This document shows, piece after piece, positions 4,741 to 12,621 of a stretch of 25,528 nucleotides of DNA (the first letter of the stretch is position 1; each line of letters starts with the position of its first letter). Both the position numbers and the translations under genes were made by a program. Origin of the DNA: a virus. The stretch covers positions 1 to 25,528 of the IMG/VR virus record IMGVR_UViG_3300025646_000331. One strand, given 5' to 3'. Under the pieces are notes generated by a model, which saw nothing but the letters and a program-made list of their open reading frames with translations, made no database searches and was not told where the DNA came from.

Positions 4741-6042
4741 ATGTCTACTATCACTGACAGCATCGACGGTAAAGCAAACGAGTCTAAATTCGCTCACCTT
4801 GTTGGTCCTACTGATCCTAAGGTAGATCATGAAGCACGTGAGCGTTTGATCACTGCCCGTATTGCTCTATTGATGAACCATTCGTTTTTTGGTAATCTCG
4901 CTACTCGTCTCAAGCTGGTAAATGCTGACGAGTGGTGCCCAACTGCCGCTACTGAAGGCAAGCATTTCTACTACAATTCACGTTTCATCATGATGCTGAA
5001 GCCCGGCGAAGTGATCTTTCTGGTCGCTCATGAGGTGCTTCACGTTGTTTACGATCACATGGGTCGCCGTGATGATCGTGATCCTAAACTTTGGAACATT
5101 GCAGATGACTACTGCGTCAACGCTGACCTCAAGAAACATAAAGTAGGTGACTTTATCACTACTGTTCCCTGCTTGTATGATCCTAAGTATGCAGACAAGC
5201 CTGCTGAAGAAGTGTACGATATCCTGTATGAGAATGCAGAAAAGATCGATATCAATGACTTGATCCAGCAATTGCTTGACGAGCATCTTGATGATGATGA
5301 AGATGGTGAAGGTGACGGTGATGCTGACGGTGAGGGCGATGGTAATAGCAAGCGTCCCAAACTGAGCAAAGAGGAGCGTGAGCAACTCAAGCAAGAAATC
5401 AAGCAGGCTATCATTAATGCCGCACAAGGTGCTGATGCAGGTTCTGTTCCTGGTAACGTGCAACGCATGATTAAGCAGATGACTGATCCTGTCATGCCCT
5501 GGCGTGACCTCATTCAATCTAATTTGACTAGCACTCTGTCTAACGATTACTCTTTTAATAAGATTAATCGCAGGGGCTGGCATATGGATGCAATCTTGCC
5601 TGGTATGATTCCCGGTGAATTGATTGACGTTGATATTTTTATTGACTTGTCTGGTTCTATTGGCTACGACCAAGGTTCTGCATTCTTGTCTGAAGTAAAA
5701 GCAATGATGGAATCGTTCACTAACTACAATCTGCACGTACATTGTTTTGATACGGCTGTGTACAATGCTAAGACGTTTAGTAGCGATAACCTAGAGGATA
5801 TCGAAGACTACGAAATGATGGGCGGTGGCGGCACCGACTTTGATTGCATCTTTAACTACCTCAAATCAGAAGGTCGTGTACCCAATCGTTTGATTGTTTT
5901 CACTGACGGTTATCCCTGGGGTAGCTGGGGCGACCCTGACTACTGTGATACTACTTGGATCATTCACGGTGACCCTAACCCGAATCCCCCGTTCGGTACT
6001 TATGCAATCTATGACGACCATAAGCGTAGAAAGGCTGCATGA
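4741..6042 (+). CDS. DUF2201-type putative metallopeptidase with VWA domain
   Basis: 433 residues. The N-terminal domain carries HEVLHVVYDH (H97, E98, H101, with H106), the zinc-binding pattern of the DUF2201 putative metallopeptidases. An Asp/Gly-rich acidic linker (about 184-202) follows. The C-terminal VWA-like domain has a complete MIDAS metal site: DLSGS (D302, S304, S306), T365 in GGGGTDF and D389 in FTDG. In bacteria this architecture is encoded next to a MoxR-type ATPase, as here. Protease activity has not been shown for the family to my knowledge. AGAGG upstream of ATG 4741 serves as binding site. The stop overlaps the next start (ATGA), so downstream small genes are translationally coupled. 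Confidence 0.87.
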   Translation: MSTITDSIDGKANESKFAHLVGPTDPKVDHEARERLITARIALLMNHSFFGNLATRLKLVNADEWCPTAATEGKHFYYNSRFIMMLKPGEVIFLVAHEVLHVVYDHMGRRDDRDPKLWNIADDYCVNADLKKHKVGDFITTVPCLYDPKYADKPAEEVYDILYENAEKIDINDLIQQLLDEHLDDDEDGEGDGDADGEGDGNSKRPKLSKEEREQLKQEIKQAIINAAQGADAGSVPGNVQRMIKQMTDPVMPWRDLIQSNLTSTLSNDYSFNKINRRGWHMDAILPGMIPGELIDVDIFIDLSGSIGYDQGSAFLSEVKAMMESFTNYNLHVHCFDTAVYNAKTFSSDNLEDIEDYEMMGGGGTDFDCIFNYLKSEGRVPNRLIVFTDGYPWGSWGDPDYCDTTWIIHGDPNPNPPFGTYAIYDDHKRRKAA

Positions 6043-6281
6043 CAACTGACTTTAATTGGATCTATGAGTCACCAGACGGGGGTGCAACCGTGTATAGAAG
6101 ACGTGCGGGTGAACCTATCAGTACTAGAGAGTTAGCTAGTGTTAGCCCAGAACACCTAGAAGAAAAAAGGTTCCATGAACGCTGGCACAAGTTTAGAGAT
6201 ATGCTGGAACTAGCAAAAACTAATCCAGCACTAGAAAAGATGTTGCATCAAGCAGAGATGTATTATGAGTTGTCCAAATGA
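6039..6281 (+). CDS. Small conserved phage protein
   Basis: 80 residues; begins with a WIYESPDGGATVYRRR segment seen in small proteins of unknown role in many phages, followed by a charged helical C-terminal half. The start overlaps the upstream stop by four bases (ATGA) and its own stop overlaps the next start in the same way, so it is part of the 4741-6704 operon. No function can be assigned. Confidence 0.8.
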   Translation: MTTDFNWIYESPDGGATVYRRRAGEPISTRELASVSPEHLEEKRFHERWHKFRDMLELAKTNPALEKMLHQAEMYYELSK

Positions 6282-6547
6282 AAATTAGAATCAATCATAA
6301 TTCGTTTTTAAAATCGAAACGCAAATTAAATTTCTGCCCTGAACATTTTACTAAAACTTCTATCAAAGCAGATAGAGATCAGATGCTATGGGTATTTGAA
6401 AACACTAACAACAGGTTTGCAGTCTATAGCCCTGAAAAGGCTACGGATGAAGAAAAGATGGATTTTCTTTTAGCTTTTGAAAACAGATTGCAACTGGCTT
6501 TTGAAGATCCTCAAGAAGCCATGCTATGCGAATTAAAATGGTCCTAA
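6278..6547 (+). CDS. Small phage protein, unknown
   Basis: 89 residues with a basic N-terminus (first 30 residues rich in K, R, H) and an acidic C-terminal half; two cysteines only (C20, C84). Translationally coupled by ATGA to the gene before, and its stop is one base before the start of the Bfd-like gene. I recognise no family. Confidence 0.75.
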   Translation: MKIRINHNSFLKSKRKLNFCPEHFTKTSIKADRDQMLWVFENTNNRFAVYSPEKATDEEKMDFLLAFENRLQLAFEDPQEAMLCELKWS

Positions 6548-6548
6548 T

Positions 6549-6704
6549 ATGTATCTCTGTATCTGTAATGCAGTTAAACAGGGTGAAGTAGACAAGTATC
6601 ATTTGATTGGAACCAAGTGCGGTAAGTGTGTTGAAAATTGTCCAAAAGAAAAACGGGTAACCGAACCCGAGAAAATATTTTTTCAAGCACCTTTAACACA
6701 GTAA
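6549..6704 (+). CDS. Mini Bfd-like [2Fe-2S] protein
   Basis: 51 residues. The N-terminus MYLCICNAV and the later GTKCGKCV match the two cysteine pairs of bacterioferritin-associated ferredoxin (Bfd; MYVCLCNG and GNQCGKCV in E. coli). The four cluster ligands would be C4, C6, C24 and C27. In E. coli Bfd the second pair is at 38 and 41, so this version lacks about 14 residues of the helical segment between the pairs. An additional C31 and a lysine-rich tail follow. Bfd domains carry a [2Fe-2S] cluster and pass electrons, in Bfd itself to bacterioferritin to release iron. The start is one base after the preceding stop, placing it in the AAA+/VWA-associated operon. Whether it binds a cluster at this reduced size is uncertain. 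Confidence 0.75.
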   Translation: MYLCICNAVKQGEVDKYHLIGTKCGKCVENCPKEKRVTEPEKIFFQAPLTQ

Positions 6705-6735
6705 ATACATTAGATAGTTTATACAGGAGAATACT

Positions 6736-7410
6736 ATGAGTTTTTTAAGACACGTTGGTAAACACGGAGATCGCAAAGTAGCGGTAGTATTCCGTGAAGT
6801 TCCAAACGAAGAACATATGTGTTTGGTTGTTTATACTCAACTACTAAACCAAAACATTCATGACCCTATGATGCAGTGCATCGAGGGTGACATTGGTCAA
6901 AATAGTGATGAACTAGCCAATGCATTGAATCGTCAATTCACAAGGGCAGGGGAGCCAATTCTTCAAGTACTGCATCGTGAGGGTATGCTCAAGAAAGTAC
7001 GTACCGAAGAAGTCGTTATGACACCGCAACCTAACACCCAGATTCGGTTAGATGAACTTAACAAGATTCTGCGTGATATGAAAGCAGGTGAGGAAGCAAC
7101 AAAGCGTCTAGCGGAAGCAGATTCGTCATTGGGTCTACAAGATCCTGCTGATGTAAGACGTAGAAAAGAGGGGCTAATCGGGGAAAAAGAGCGTCCAATG
7201 CCAACTGCTGGTACTAATGATGTACTATCTAACGAAGGTCTTGCACAGAACTTAATGGCGCAAGCACAAAAGATGGAAGCAGAAGCAAAAGGGCTCATGG
7301 CTGAATCTAAAAGATTACTAGATGAAGCGAAAGCATTACTACCTAAGCCCGCAAAGGTTACTAAACCTAGGGCAACAACAAAAAAGAAAACGACAGCAGT
7401 AAAAGCGTAA
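6736..7410 (+). CDS. Conserved T4-type marine phage protein, unknown
   Basis: 224 residues. The N-terminal half (MSFLRHVGKHGDRKVAVVFR and on to about residue 85) is a domain I recognise from marine T4-like phages, always without an assigned role. Residues about 165-205 are Ala/Lys/Glu/Met-rich with heptad-like spacing and probably form a long helix or coiled coil, and the end is a basic KKKTT tail. CAGGAG lies at the right distance before the ATG. It is followed after 10 bases by another gene that keeps company with it in such phages. Confidence 0.8.
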   Translation: MSFLRHVGKHGDRKVAVVFREVPNEEHMCLVVYTQLLNQNIHDPMMQCIEGDIGQNSDELANALNRQFTRAGEPILQVLHREGMLKKVRTEEVVMTPQPNTQIRLDELNKILRDMKAGEEATKRLAEADSSLGLQDPADVRRRKEGLIGEKERPMPTAGTNDVLSNEGLAQNLMAQAQKMEAEAKGLMAESKRLLDEAKALLPKPAKVTKPRATTKKKTTAVKA

Positions 7411-7420
7411 AGGAGTTAAA

Positions 7421-7720
7421 ATGTCGAACTCCGTGAACATCCAACAGTGGGAACAGTTGCTTGAGGATGTTGAAAAGCATAAAATTCCTGTAGAGTTTCT
7501 TAAAAAACTTGTAGTAAAGCTAGTAGGAAAGAGACAGATGACTATCAATATTGAAAAGTTGTTTAAGCAAGGTCTTGATCCTGATATGGTTGAACTGTCG
7601 GTTGGAAGGCAATTAGAAGAAATAGAACCAATGATCACTAACATTGATTTTGTTTTGAACGTAGAAAAAATTGCTGAGTCAGTACAACCGCAAACTGATA
7701 TGATCCTTAAGGATCTGTGA
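7421..7720 (+). CDS. Small conserved phage protein, unknown
   Basis: 99 residues, acidic, mainly helical. The pattern FLKKLVVKLVGKRQMTINIEKL followed by a helix with IEPMITNIDFVLNVE resembles short proteins in T4-like cyanophages of unknown function (recalled family resemblance, not a search). AAGGAG precedes the ATG at 8 bases. It probably forms a two-gene unit with the preceding gene. Confidence 0.8.
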   Translation: MSNSVNIQQWEQLLEDVEKHKIPVEFLKKLVVKLVGKRQMTINIEKLFKQGLDPDMVELSVGRQLEEIEPMITNIDFVLNVEKIAESVQPQTDMILKDL

Positions 7721-7731
7721 TTAGTAGTAAT

Positions 7732-7797
7732 ATGCGCTGTAAAATCAAATTGCCCTGGGGGAAACTTCAGGGCGATCCATATAAACCTGGAATATAA
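7732..7797 (+). CDS. Possible 21-residue peptide before thyA
   Basis: An open frame starting MRCKIKLPWGKL fills most of the gap between the 99-residue gene and thyA, ending 4 bases before the thyA ATG. No clear ribosome binding site is visible. It could be a real micro-protein, a leader peptide or chance. Confidence 0.25.
   Translation: MRCKIKLPWGKLQGDPYKPGI
7752..7773 (+). promoter_or_regulatory. Hairpin in the thyA leader
   Basis: Perfect six-pair stem GCCCTG/CAGGGC (7752-7757/7768-7773) with a purine-rich loop, 28 bases before thyA. There is no T run, so it is not a classical terminator; it might affect thyA translation or mark an RNA end. Confidence 0.4.
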
Positions 7798-7801
7798 TCA
7801 A

Positions 7802-8704
7802 ATGAAACAATATCACGATTTGCTTGAAGATATCCTCGCCAATGGCGAACGTAGAGACGACAGAACCGGCGTAGGTACACTCAGTGTATTTGGTCGTCAG
7901 TTACGTTTTGATCTACGTGATAGTTTTCCTGCTATCACTACAAAGAAACTTGCATGGAAAGCATGTAAGGGTGAACTGCTTTGGTTCCTCGAGGGTAGCA
8001 GAGACGAACGTAGACTAGCAGAGATCACACACGGTACAAGAGAAGGTCCTGTCACTATCTGGACTCCTAACGCACTTGCTCCATATTGGAAAGACAAAGC
8101 AGAGTTTGAAGGTGATCTAGGTCCTGTATATGGGGTACAATGGCGTAGTTGGATCACCCACAAGCCTGCAGGTACACCTGATATCGATGACGACTATGGC
8201 AAGTACTGGTCAGACCCGGTGTTTGAGTCTATTGATCAGATTGCAGAATTGATTGAAGGATTGAAAACTAATCCTTATTCACGTAGACATATCTTATCTG
8301 CATGGAACGTATCAGAACTAGATATGATGGCTCTTCCGCCGTGTCACGTGATGTCTCAGTACTACGTAAGCAAGAATAACGAACTAAGTTGTCATATGTA
8401 TCAGAGGTCTGTAGACACGTTCTTAGGGCTTCCTTTCAACATTGCAAGTTATGCTTTGTTGACTCACATGATCGCACAAGTCTGCGACATGAAAGTTGGG
8501 GAGTTAGTTATCTCTACGGGCGATACTCACATTTACAATGATCACGTTGATCAAGTCAAAGAACAGTTAAGCAGAGAAGAATATCCATTGCCTACACTTT
8601 GGTTAAATCCGGGCGTAAAAGATATTGACAAGTTCACTATGGATGATGTAAAATTAGTAAACTATCAAAGTCACGGACCAATCAAAGCAACAATGGCGGT
8701 ATAA
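7802..8704 (+). CDS. thyA: Thymidylate synthase
   Basis: 300 residues, full length for ThyA (264 in E. coli) with family-typical insertions. R21 in RRDDRTGVGT, the phosphate-binding SRRH (R161-R162), the nucleophile C181 in ALPPCH, and QRSVDTFLGLPFNIASY (201-217) are all present, and the C-terminal tail IKATMAV corresponds to the closing loop. It makes dTMP from dUMP using methylene-tetrahydrofolate and supports phage DNA synthesis, as the td gene does in T4. The binding site upstream is weak. Its stop overlaps the next start (TAATG). Confidence 0.98.
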   Translation: MKQYHDLLEDILANGERRDDRTGVGTLSVFGRQLRFDLRDSFPAITTKKLAWKACKGELLWFLEGSRDERRLAEITHGTREGPVTIWTPNALAPYWKDKAEFEGDLGPVYGVQWRSWITHKPAGTPDIDDDYGKYWSDPVFESIDQIAELIEGLKTNPYSRRHILSAWNVSELDMMALPPCHVMSQYYVSKNNELSCHMYQRSVDTFLGLPFNIASYALLTHMIAQVCDMKVGELVISTGDTHIYNDHVDQVKEQLSREEYPLPTLWLNPGVKDIDKFTMDDVKLVNYQSHGPIKATMAV

Positions 8705-8961
8705 TGAAAGACGAAAAAGATGCAGTAGAAATCTTAGTACACAAGATCAGCATGGGTGATGTAGAAGACCCCGATATTATGGTAGCACAGCCCATCTACG
8801 AATGGCAACAAACTGATGCAGGTAAATGGGTCATGGAGAAAAGTAATCCTACTGCTAAATGGGTGAGAGGAAACAACCCTTATACATACGGCCACGAATA
8901 TAAAATATATGGCTACTTTACACCTGAAGAAGCCTGTTTTTGGAGATTGAAGTTTGAATAG
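8704..8961 (+). CDS. Small conserved phage protein beside thyA
   Basis: 85 residues, with a HKISMGDVEDPDIMVAQPIYEWQ segment followed by aromatic-rich YTYGHEYKIYGYFTPEEACF. Similar short proteins occur in T4-like marine phages with no known function. Start and stop overlap both neighbours (TAATG with thyA; 8 bases with the methyltransferase), so it is translated as part of the thyA run. Confidence 0.78.
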   Translation: MKDEKDAVEILVHKISMGDVEDPDIMVAQPIYEWQQTDAGKWVMEKSNPTAKWVRGNNPYTYGHEYKIYGYFTPEEACFWRLKFE

Positions 8962-9574
8962 ACTAGAACTTATTAGTAAGTTAAATCCGCATCTGTTAAA
9001 ATTAATCGACATTGTTAACGATGTGGGTGTTCCTATGGAAGGTAGTTTATTTTTTGACGATCAGGTTAGGGATATTAATATAGATCAAATCGATGTTTAT
9101 AAGTACGAGAAGGCATTATCTCTTTATAGATTTTCACAAGATAAGAGTAACATACTAGAAATAGGTTTCAATTCTGGTTTTAGCGCATTAGTATTCTTGC
9201 TATCAAACGATACAGTCAAAGTTACCTCAGTTGATGTATGCTCATATCCATATATACCGCCGTGTTACGAATATCTTAGAAGTGTGTTTGGAGATAGAAT
9301 AAAATTATTACCCGGTAGTTCTGTTGATGTACTGCCTGATTTATTTAAAGAACAGACCTTTGATAGTTACTTCATCGATGGTGGACATAGTGATGAAGTT
9401 ACCGGCGCAGACTTTAATAATATCATCGATAATGCGACAGATAAGTCAGAAATACTTGTGGATGATTACAACTTTCCACTCATAGAAAGAATCGTACTAA
9501 GGCATGTATTAAACGACCAAATAGAAATATTAACTGAAAATAAAGAAAACATAACTGTAAGAGTAAAAAAATGA
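8954..9574 (+). CDS. SAM-dependent methyltransferase (Methyltransf_24 type)
   Basis: 206 residues from a TTG start. A stop codon lies 6 bases upstream in frame, and the first in-frame ATG (M28) would leave a short N-terminus, so TTG is preferred. Motif I ILEIGFNSG (67-75), an acidic residue in TSVDV (D94) and YFIDGGH (139-145) are typical of class I O-methyltransferases of the Methyltransf_24 group, often sugar or natural-product modifying. It overlaps the previous gene by 8 bases and the next by ATGA, opening the sugar-enzyme cluster. Confidence 0.85.
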   Translation: MNRLELISKLNPHLLKLIDIVNDVGVPMEGSLFFDDQVRDINIDQIDVYKYEKALSLYRFSQDKSNILEIGFNSGFSALVFLLSNDTVKVTSVDVCSYPYIPPCYEYLRSVFGDRIKLLPGSSVDVLPDLFKEQTFDSYFIDGGHSDEVTGADFNNIIDNATDKSEILVDDYNFPLIERIVLRHVLNDQIEILTENKENITVRVKK

Positions 9575-10563
9575 GAATCTTAATCACAGGTGGTCTAGGA
9601 TTGATAGGTCACAACGTAGCTATCAGGTTACTTAAAGCAGGTCATGAAGTTTATATCACAGACACTATGACCAACTATGGAATCATTCCTCAGGATGAGA
9701 TCGAATATCTCACAAGTGAGAGAAGGAAAAAAATCAAAGATAGTTTAGAGGGCGATCAAACATTTGGTTGGTCAACTTACGATATCAGTGATGCTTCTCA
9801 GATGCATACGCTGTTTGATTACTTCAAGCCTAACATTGTGATTCACATGGCAAGTTTCCCTAGACAGAAAGTAGTCAATGCTGATCCAGCTATGGGCGCT
9901 AGAGTGATGAGTGAGGGCTTGCTAAACTTGTTAGAAGCGAGCAAACGTTTCAATGTTAGCAAGTTTGTTTACATCAGTTCTAGCATGGTATACGGCGACT
10001 TCACTGATGATGTTACTGAAGATGCTATCTGCAATCCTCAAGGTCAGTACGGCATCATGAAACTTGCAGGCGAGTGGTTAGTTAAAGACTACAGCCGCAA
10101 AGGGTATTTCAATCACGTGATCATCCGTCCTAGCGCAGTATATGGACCGCTTGATGTAGAAGATCGTGTTATCGCAAAGTTCATGCTTACTGCTATGCGT
10201 GGAGAAGCGTTGAAAGTAAATGGAGCTAGTGAGACATTAGACTTTACTTATGTAGACGATGCCGCAGATGGCATCGTTGCGTCTGCACTAAGTGACAATA
10301 CTAATAACAAAACTTATAATATCACAAAGAGCCATAGCAGAACTTTACTAGATGCCGCACACTTGGCTGTAAAGATTGTGGGTAGTGGAACTATCGAAGT
10401 CAGAGACAGAGATTTAGATTTTCCTAGCAGGGGAGCCCTCAGTATTGAGCAAGCAAGAAAAGACTTTGGATTCAATCCTAAAGTTGATGTGGAAGAAGGT
10501 TTTCAGATTTACTATGATTGGCTATCATCTTCTGCATTCTGGAAAAAGAAACTAAACAGTTAA
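9571..10563 (+). CDS. NAD-dependent epimerase/dehydratase (extended SDR)
   Basis: 330 residues. The dinucleotide-binding TGGLGLIG (6-13), D31 at the end of the second strand, serines in ISSSMVYG (136-142), the catalytic YGIMK (Y160, K164) and RPSAVYGP (186-193) define an extended short-chain dehydrogenase acting on nucleotide sugars. The precise reaction (epimerase, dehydratase or reductase) cannot be read from sequence. Translationally coupled on both sides (ATGA upstream, TAATG downstream) with a methyltransferase and an aminotransferase, consistent with building a methylated amino-sugar. Confidence 0.92.
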   Translation: MRILITGGLGLIGHNVAIRLLKAGHEVYITDTMTNYGIIPQDEIEYLTSERRKKIKDSLEGDQTFGWSTYDISDASQMHTLFDYFKPNIVIHMASFPRQKVVNADPAMGARVMSEGLLNLLEASKRFNVSKFVYISSSMVYGDFTDDVTEDAICNPQGQYGIMKLAGEWLVKDYSRKGYFNHVIIRPSAVYGPLDVEDRVIAKFMLTAMRGEALKVNGASETLDFTYVDDAADGIVASALSDNTNNKTYNITKSHSRTLLDAAHLAVKIVGSGTIEVRDRDLDFPSRGALSIEQARKDFGFNPKVDVEEGFQIYYDWLSSSAFWKKKLNS

Positions 10564-11633
10564 TGCAAATACCTCATTTCGGTGTCCAACGACAGTATAA
10601 CAATCTAAAAGATGAACTGTTAGATGCGTCTGACAGGGCGCTGTCTTCTGGATGCTGGAATAACGGTCCGTATTCTGTAGAGTTTAGTGATTGGTTAGGT
10701 AACAGAACCAAAGCCAACCATGCTATCTTATGTCATAGTGGTACGCAAGCACTAGAGATCATGGCAGAGTACGAGCGAAGAAAATATCTAGAAGATCCGG
10801 ACTATCATAGGATCCGTATACCTAACATAACATTTCCTGCAACAGCAAATGCTTTCTTAAAAGCAGGATTTAAAGTTGAGTTGTGTGACGTAGACAACAA
10901 CGGTATTTTACCCATGAATCAGCCCGGAACTGATATATTACTTTCGTGTTATGTGGGCTTGTATGGTGCACCAATCGATGTACCAAGCTCCAATCAAACG
11001 TTTGCTCTAAATTATATTGACGGGGCACAGCACTGGTTGATTGCAGACGGCAATATCGGTGACGGTATGGCTATCAGTTTCGACCCTACAAAAAATCTAC
11101 CTGCGTCAGGTAACGGTGGTGCGTTAGTCACCGACTCTCATGACCTTGCACTTTTCGCAGATGCTTACGTCAATAACGGAAAACCCTTCAACGCACACTA
11201 CGGCACGAATAGCAAGATCAGTGAGCAAGATTGTGCCCAGCTGTTAGTGCGTACTCAGTATATCGATCAGTGGCAAGAGCGTAGAAAGCAGATCAGATTA
11301 TATTGGATCAACAGATTCAAGAACATACACCCAGACTTAAGATGCATGAGCGCAGGGTTTGATCGTCACGCAGATCAGAAGTTTGTACTACTCACGCATG
11401 AACACAGAGACAGTCTAATGGAACACCTTATGGAAAAGGGTATCGAAATCAGAGTTCACTACGATAGAGTTATATCTGAGATGCCTATAGGTCTTTTGTG
11501 CAACACCAAACCAGACTTTACTAGTAAAAGTCATGTGATTTCTAGGGCAGTTCTTAGCCTTCCTATCTATCCCGAACTTACTGATACTGAAGTAGAATAC
11601 ATCGCAGACAGCGTTATCGAATACTTTCAGTAA
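10563..11633 (+). CDS. DegT/DnrJ/EryC1-type sugar aminotransferase
   Basis: 356 residues from ATG 10563, which overlaps the previous stop (TAATG). An in-frame ATG at 10518 would give 15 extra residues inside the upstream gene and is not favoured. HSGTQAL (58-64), YIDGAQHW with D153 and Q156, and SFDPTKNL with the PLP lysine K177 followed by GNGGALVT mark a PLP-dependent nucleotide-sugar aminotransferase. With the SDR enzyme before it, it would turn a keto-sugar into an amino-sugar. Whether the product decorates the virion, the host surface or DNA is not visible. It ends just before a late promoter. Confidence 0.9.
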   Translation: MQIPHFGVQRQYNNLKDELLDASDRALSSGCWNNGPYSVEFSDWLGNRTKANHAILCHSGTQALEIMAEYERRKYLEDPDYHRIRIPNITFPATANAFLKAGFKVELCDVDNNGILPMNQPGTDILLSCYVGLYGAPIDVPSSNQTFALNYIDGAQHWLIADGNIGDGMAISFDPTKNLPASGNGGALVTDSHDLALFADAYVNNGKPFNAHYGTNSKISEQDCAQLLVRTQYIDQWQERRKQIRLYWINRFKNIHPDLRCMSAGFDRHADQKFVLLTHEHRDSLMEHLMEKGIEIRVHYDRVISEMPIGLLCNTKPDFTSKSHVISRAVLSLPIYPELTDTEVEYIADSVIEYFQ

Positions 11634-11656
11634 ATCCTTATAGCTTTCCCCAAACG

Positions 11657-11663
11657 ATAAATA
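11657..11663 (+). promoter_or_regulatory. Late promoter box ATAAATA
   Basis: ATAAATAC, 23 bases before the ATG at 11687, with GGGAA between as a ribosome binding site. It heads a run of probable virion genes, as expected for late transcription. Confidence 0.75.
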
Positions 11664-11686
11664 CAATATAATATTGGGAACATGCT

Positions 11687-12238
11687 ATGGCACAACAAAT
11701 CATTAACATTGGTACTCTACCCAACGATGGTCAAGGTGACCCGTTAAGAGTTGCGTTTGGTAAGATCAATAACAATTTCAGTCAACTCTATAACACAGGT
11801 TGGTTATCTACTGACTCTTATACTACAGGAAATACTGCTGGTCAGGTGATTTTTGAAGCACCTGCTAATGCTTTTTCTCTAGGTCAGTTCTTTATCAAAT
11901 CAAACGACCCGGGTACTATCAATCAACAAGACATCAAACTAGATGCACAATTGAGTGCTAATAGTACAGCAGTAAAGTTTACTGCTTATGGTACGACACA
12001 ATGGGGAGATCCTGTTGTCACAAATTATGATATGGATGTGTCTGGCGGCAATGTAAGAATTTTAGTATCTCCCAATACAGCAACAGTCTCTAGCCAGTCA
12101 CTTTATCATTTTATCACATACCAAGTTGCATATCAGGGAGACGCTCCTGAAGGCTTGCCTATCGCATTAGACGGATATGTTGATTCATTAATGTCTACAG
12201 AGACAGCAGAACCTATCACAACAGAAGAAACCCCATAA
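11687..12238 (+). CDS. Probable virion structural protein
   Basis: 183 residues. The N-terminus IINIGTLPNDGQGDPLRVAF followed by KINNNFSQLY is a short motif that recurs at the start of tail or neck-associated structural proteins of T4-like marine phages; it looks like an attachment or trimerisation segment. The rest is Thr/Ser/Asn/Val-rich, predicted beta. Late promoter directly upstream. Stop overlaps the next start. Confidence 0.75.
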   Translation: MAQQIINIGTLPNDGQGDPLRVAFGKINNNFSQLYNTGWLSTDSYTTGNTAGQVIFEAPANAFSLGQFFIKSNDPGTINQQDIKLDAQLSANSTAVKFTAYGTTQWGDPVVTNYDMDVSGGNVRILVSPNTATVSSQSLYHFITYQVAYQGDAPEGLPIALDGYVDSLMSTETAEPITTEETP

Positions 12239-12618
12239 TGAGAGCAAAAGAGTTTATAACAGAAGTCAAAAAAGGTTACGTATCTAAACGTCAACGATAC
12301 GCTACTAAAGGTCTTCATAAATTTCAAGATGTCGACGGCAGAGATCGCACCTACGAATTAAATCGTGTAATGATGGCCGCGGCGACCGCTTCAGGTGAAG
12401 GTCCTAATGAAGTAATAGACTTAGATAGCGAAAGCTGGGTAGGTACTTTTAATACAGCAATGCCCTACACTGAAGAAGAAGCAAATATGCTAAAAGCCGC
12501 ATACAAAGCAGTTGGTTCAAAATGGGAAGATATGAACAAGGGCGATTTAGAATCAGTAGAGTTACCTTCTATCAACACAGAAAGTCCAGTAAAACCTTTC
12601 AAGGGTTACAAGAGGTAA
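12238..12618 (+). CDS. Phage protein with FITE-type N-terminus; candidate internal head protein
   Basis: 126 residues starting MRAKEFITEV. T4 internal proteins begin MKTYQEFIAEA and are cut by prohead protease gp21 after E of (L/I)xE, so this start fits a capsid-targeting sequence with a cut after FITE. The body (FQDVDGRDRTYELNRVMMAA, then AMPYTEEEANMLKAAYKAVGSKWEDMNKGDLES) belongs to a conserved small family in marine phages with unknown role. It lies among late virion genes, with TAATG coupling upstream. The family assignment as conserved is fairly safe; the packaging idea is inference. Confidence 0.75.
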   Translation: MRAKEFITEVKKGYVSKRQRYATKGLHKFQDVDGRDRTYELNRVMMAAATASGEGPNEVIDLDSESWVGTFNTAMPYTEEEANMLKAAYKAVGSKWEDMNKGDLESVELPSINTESPVKPFKGYKR

Positions 12619-12621
12619 TAC

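Noticed and set aside
4978-5742. 254-codon open frame on the minus strand
   Set aside because: It is the antisense shadow of the VWA-metallopeptidase gene; residues show no family pattern, while the plus-strand frame has intact HExxH and MIDAS motifs.
10518-10562. Upstream ATG for the aminotransferase
   Set aside because: Would add 15 residues inside the SDR gene; ATG 10563 has the TAATG overlap used elsewhere here and fits the family start.
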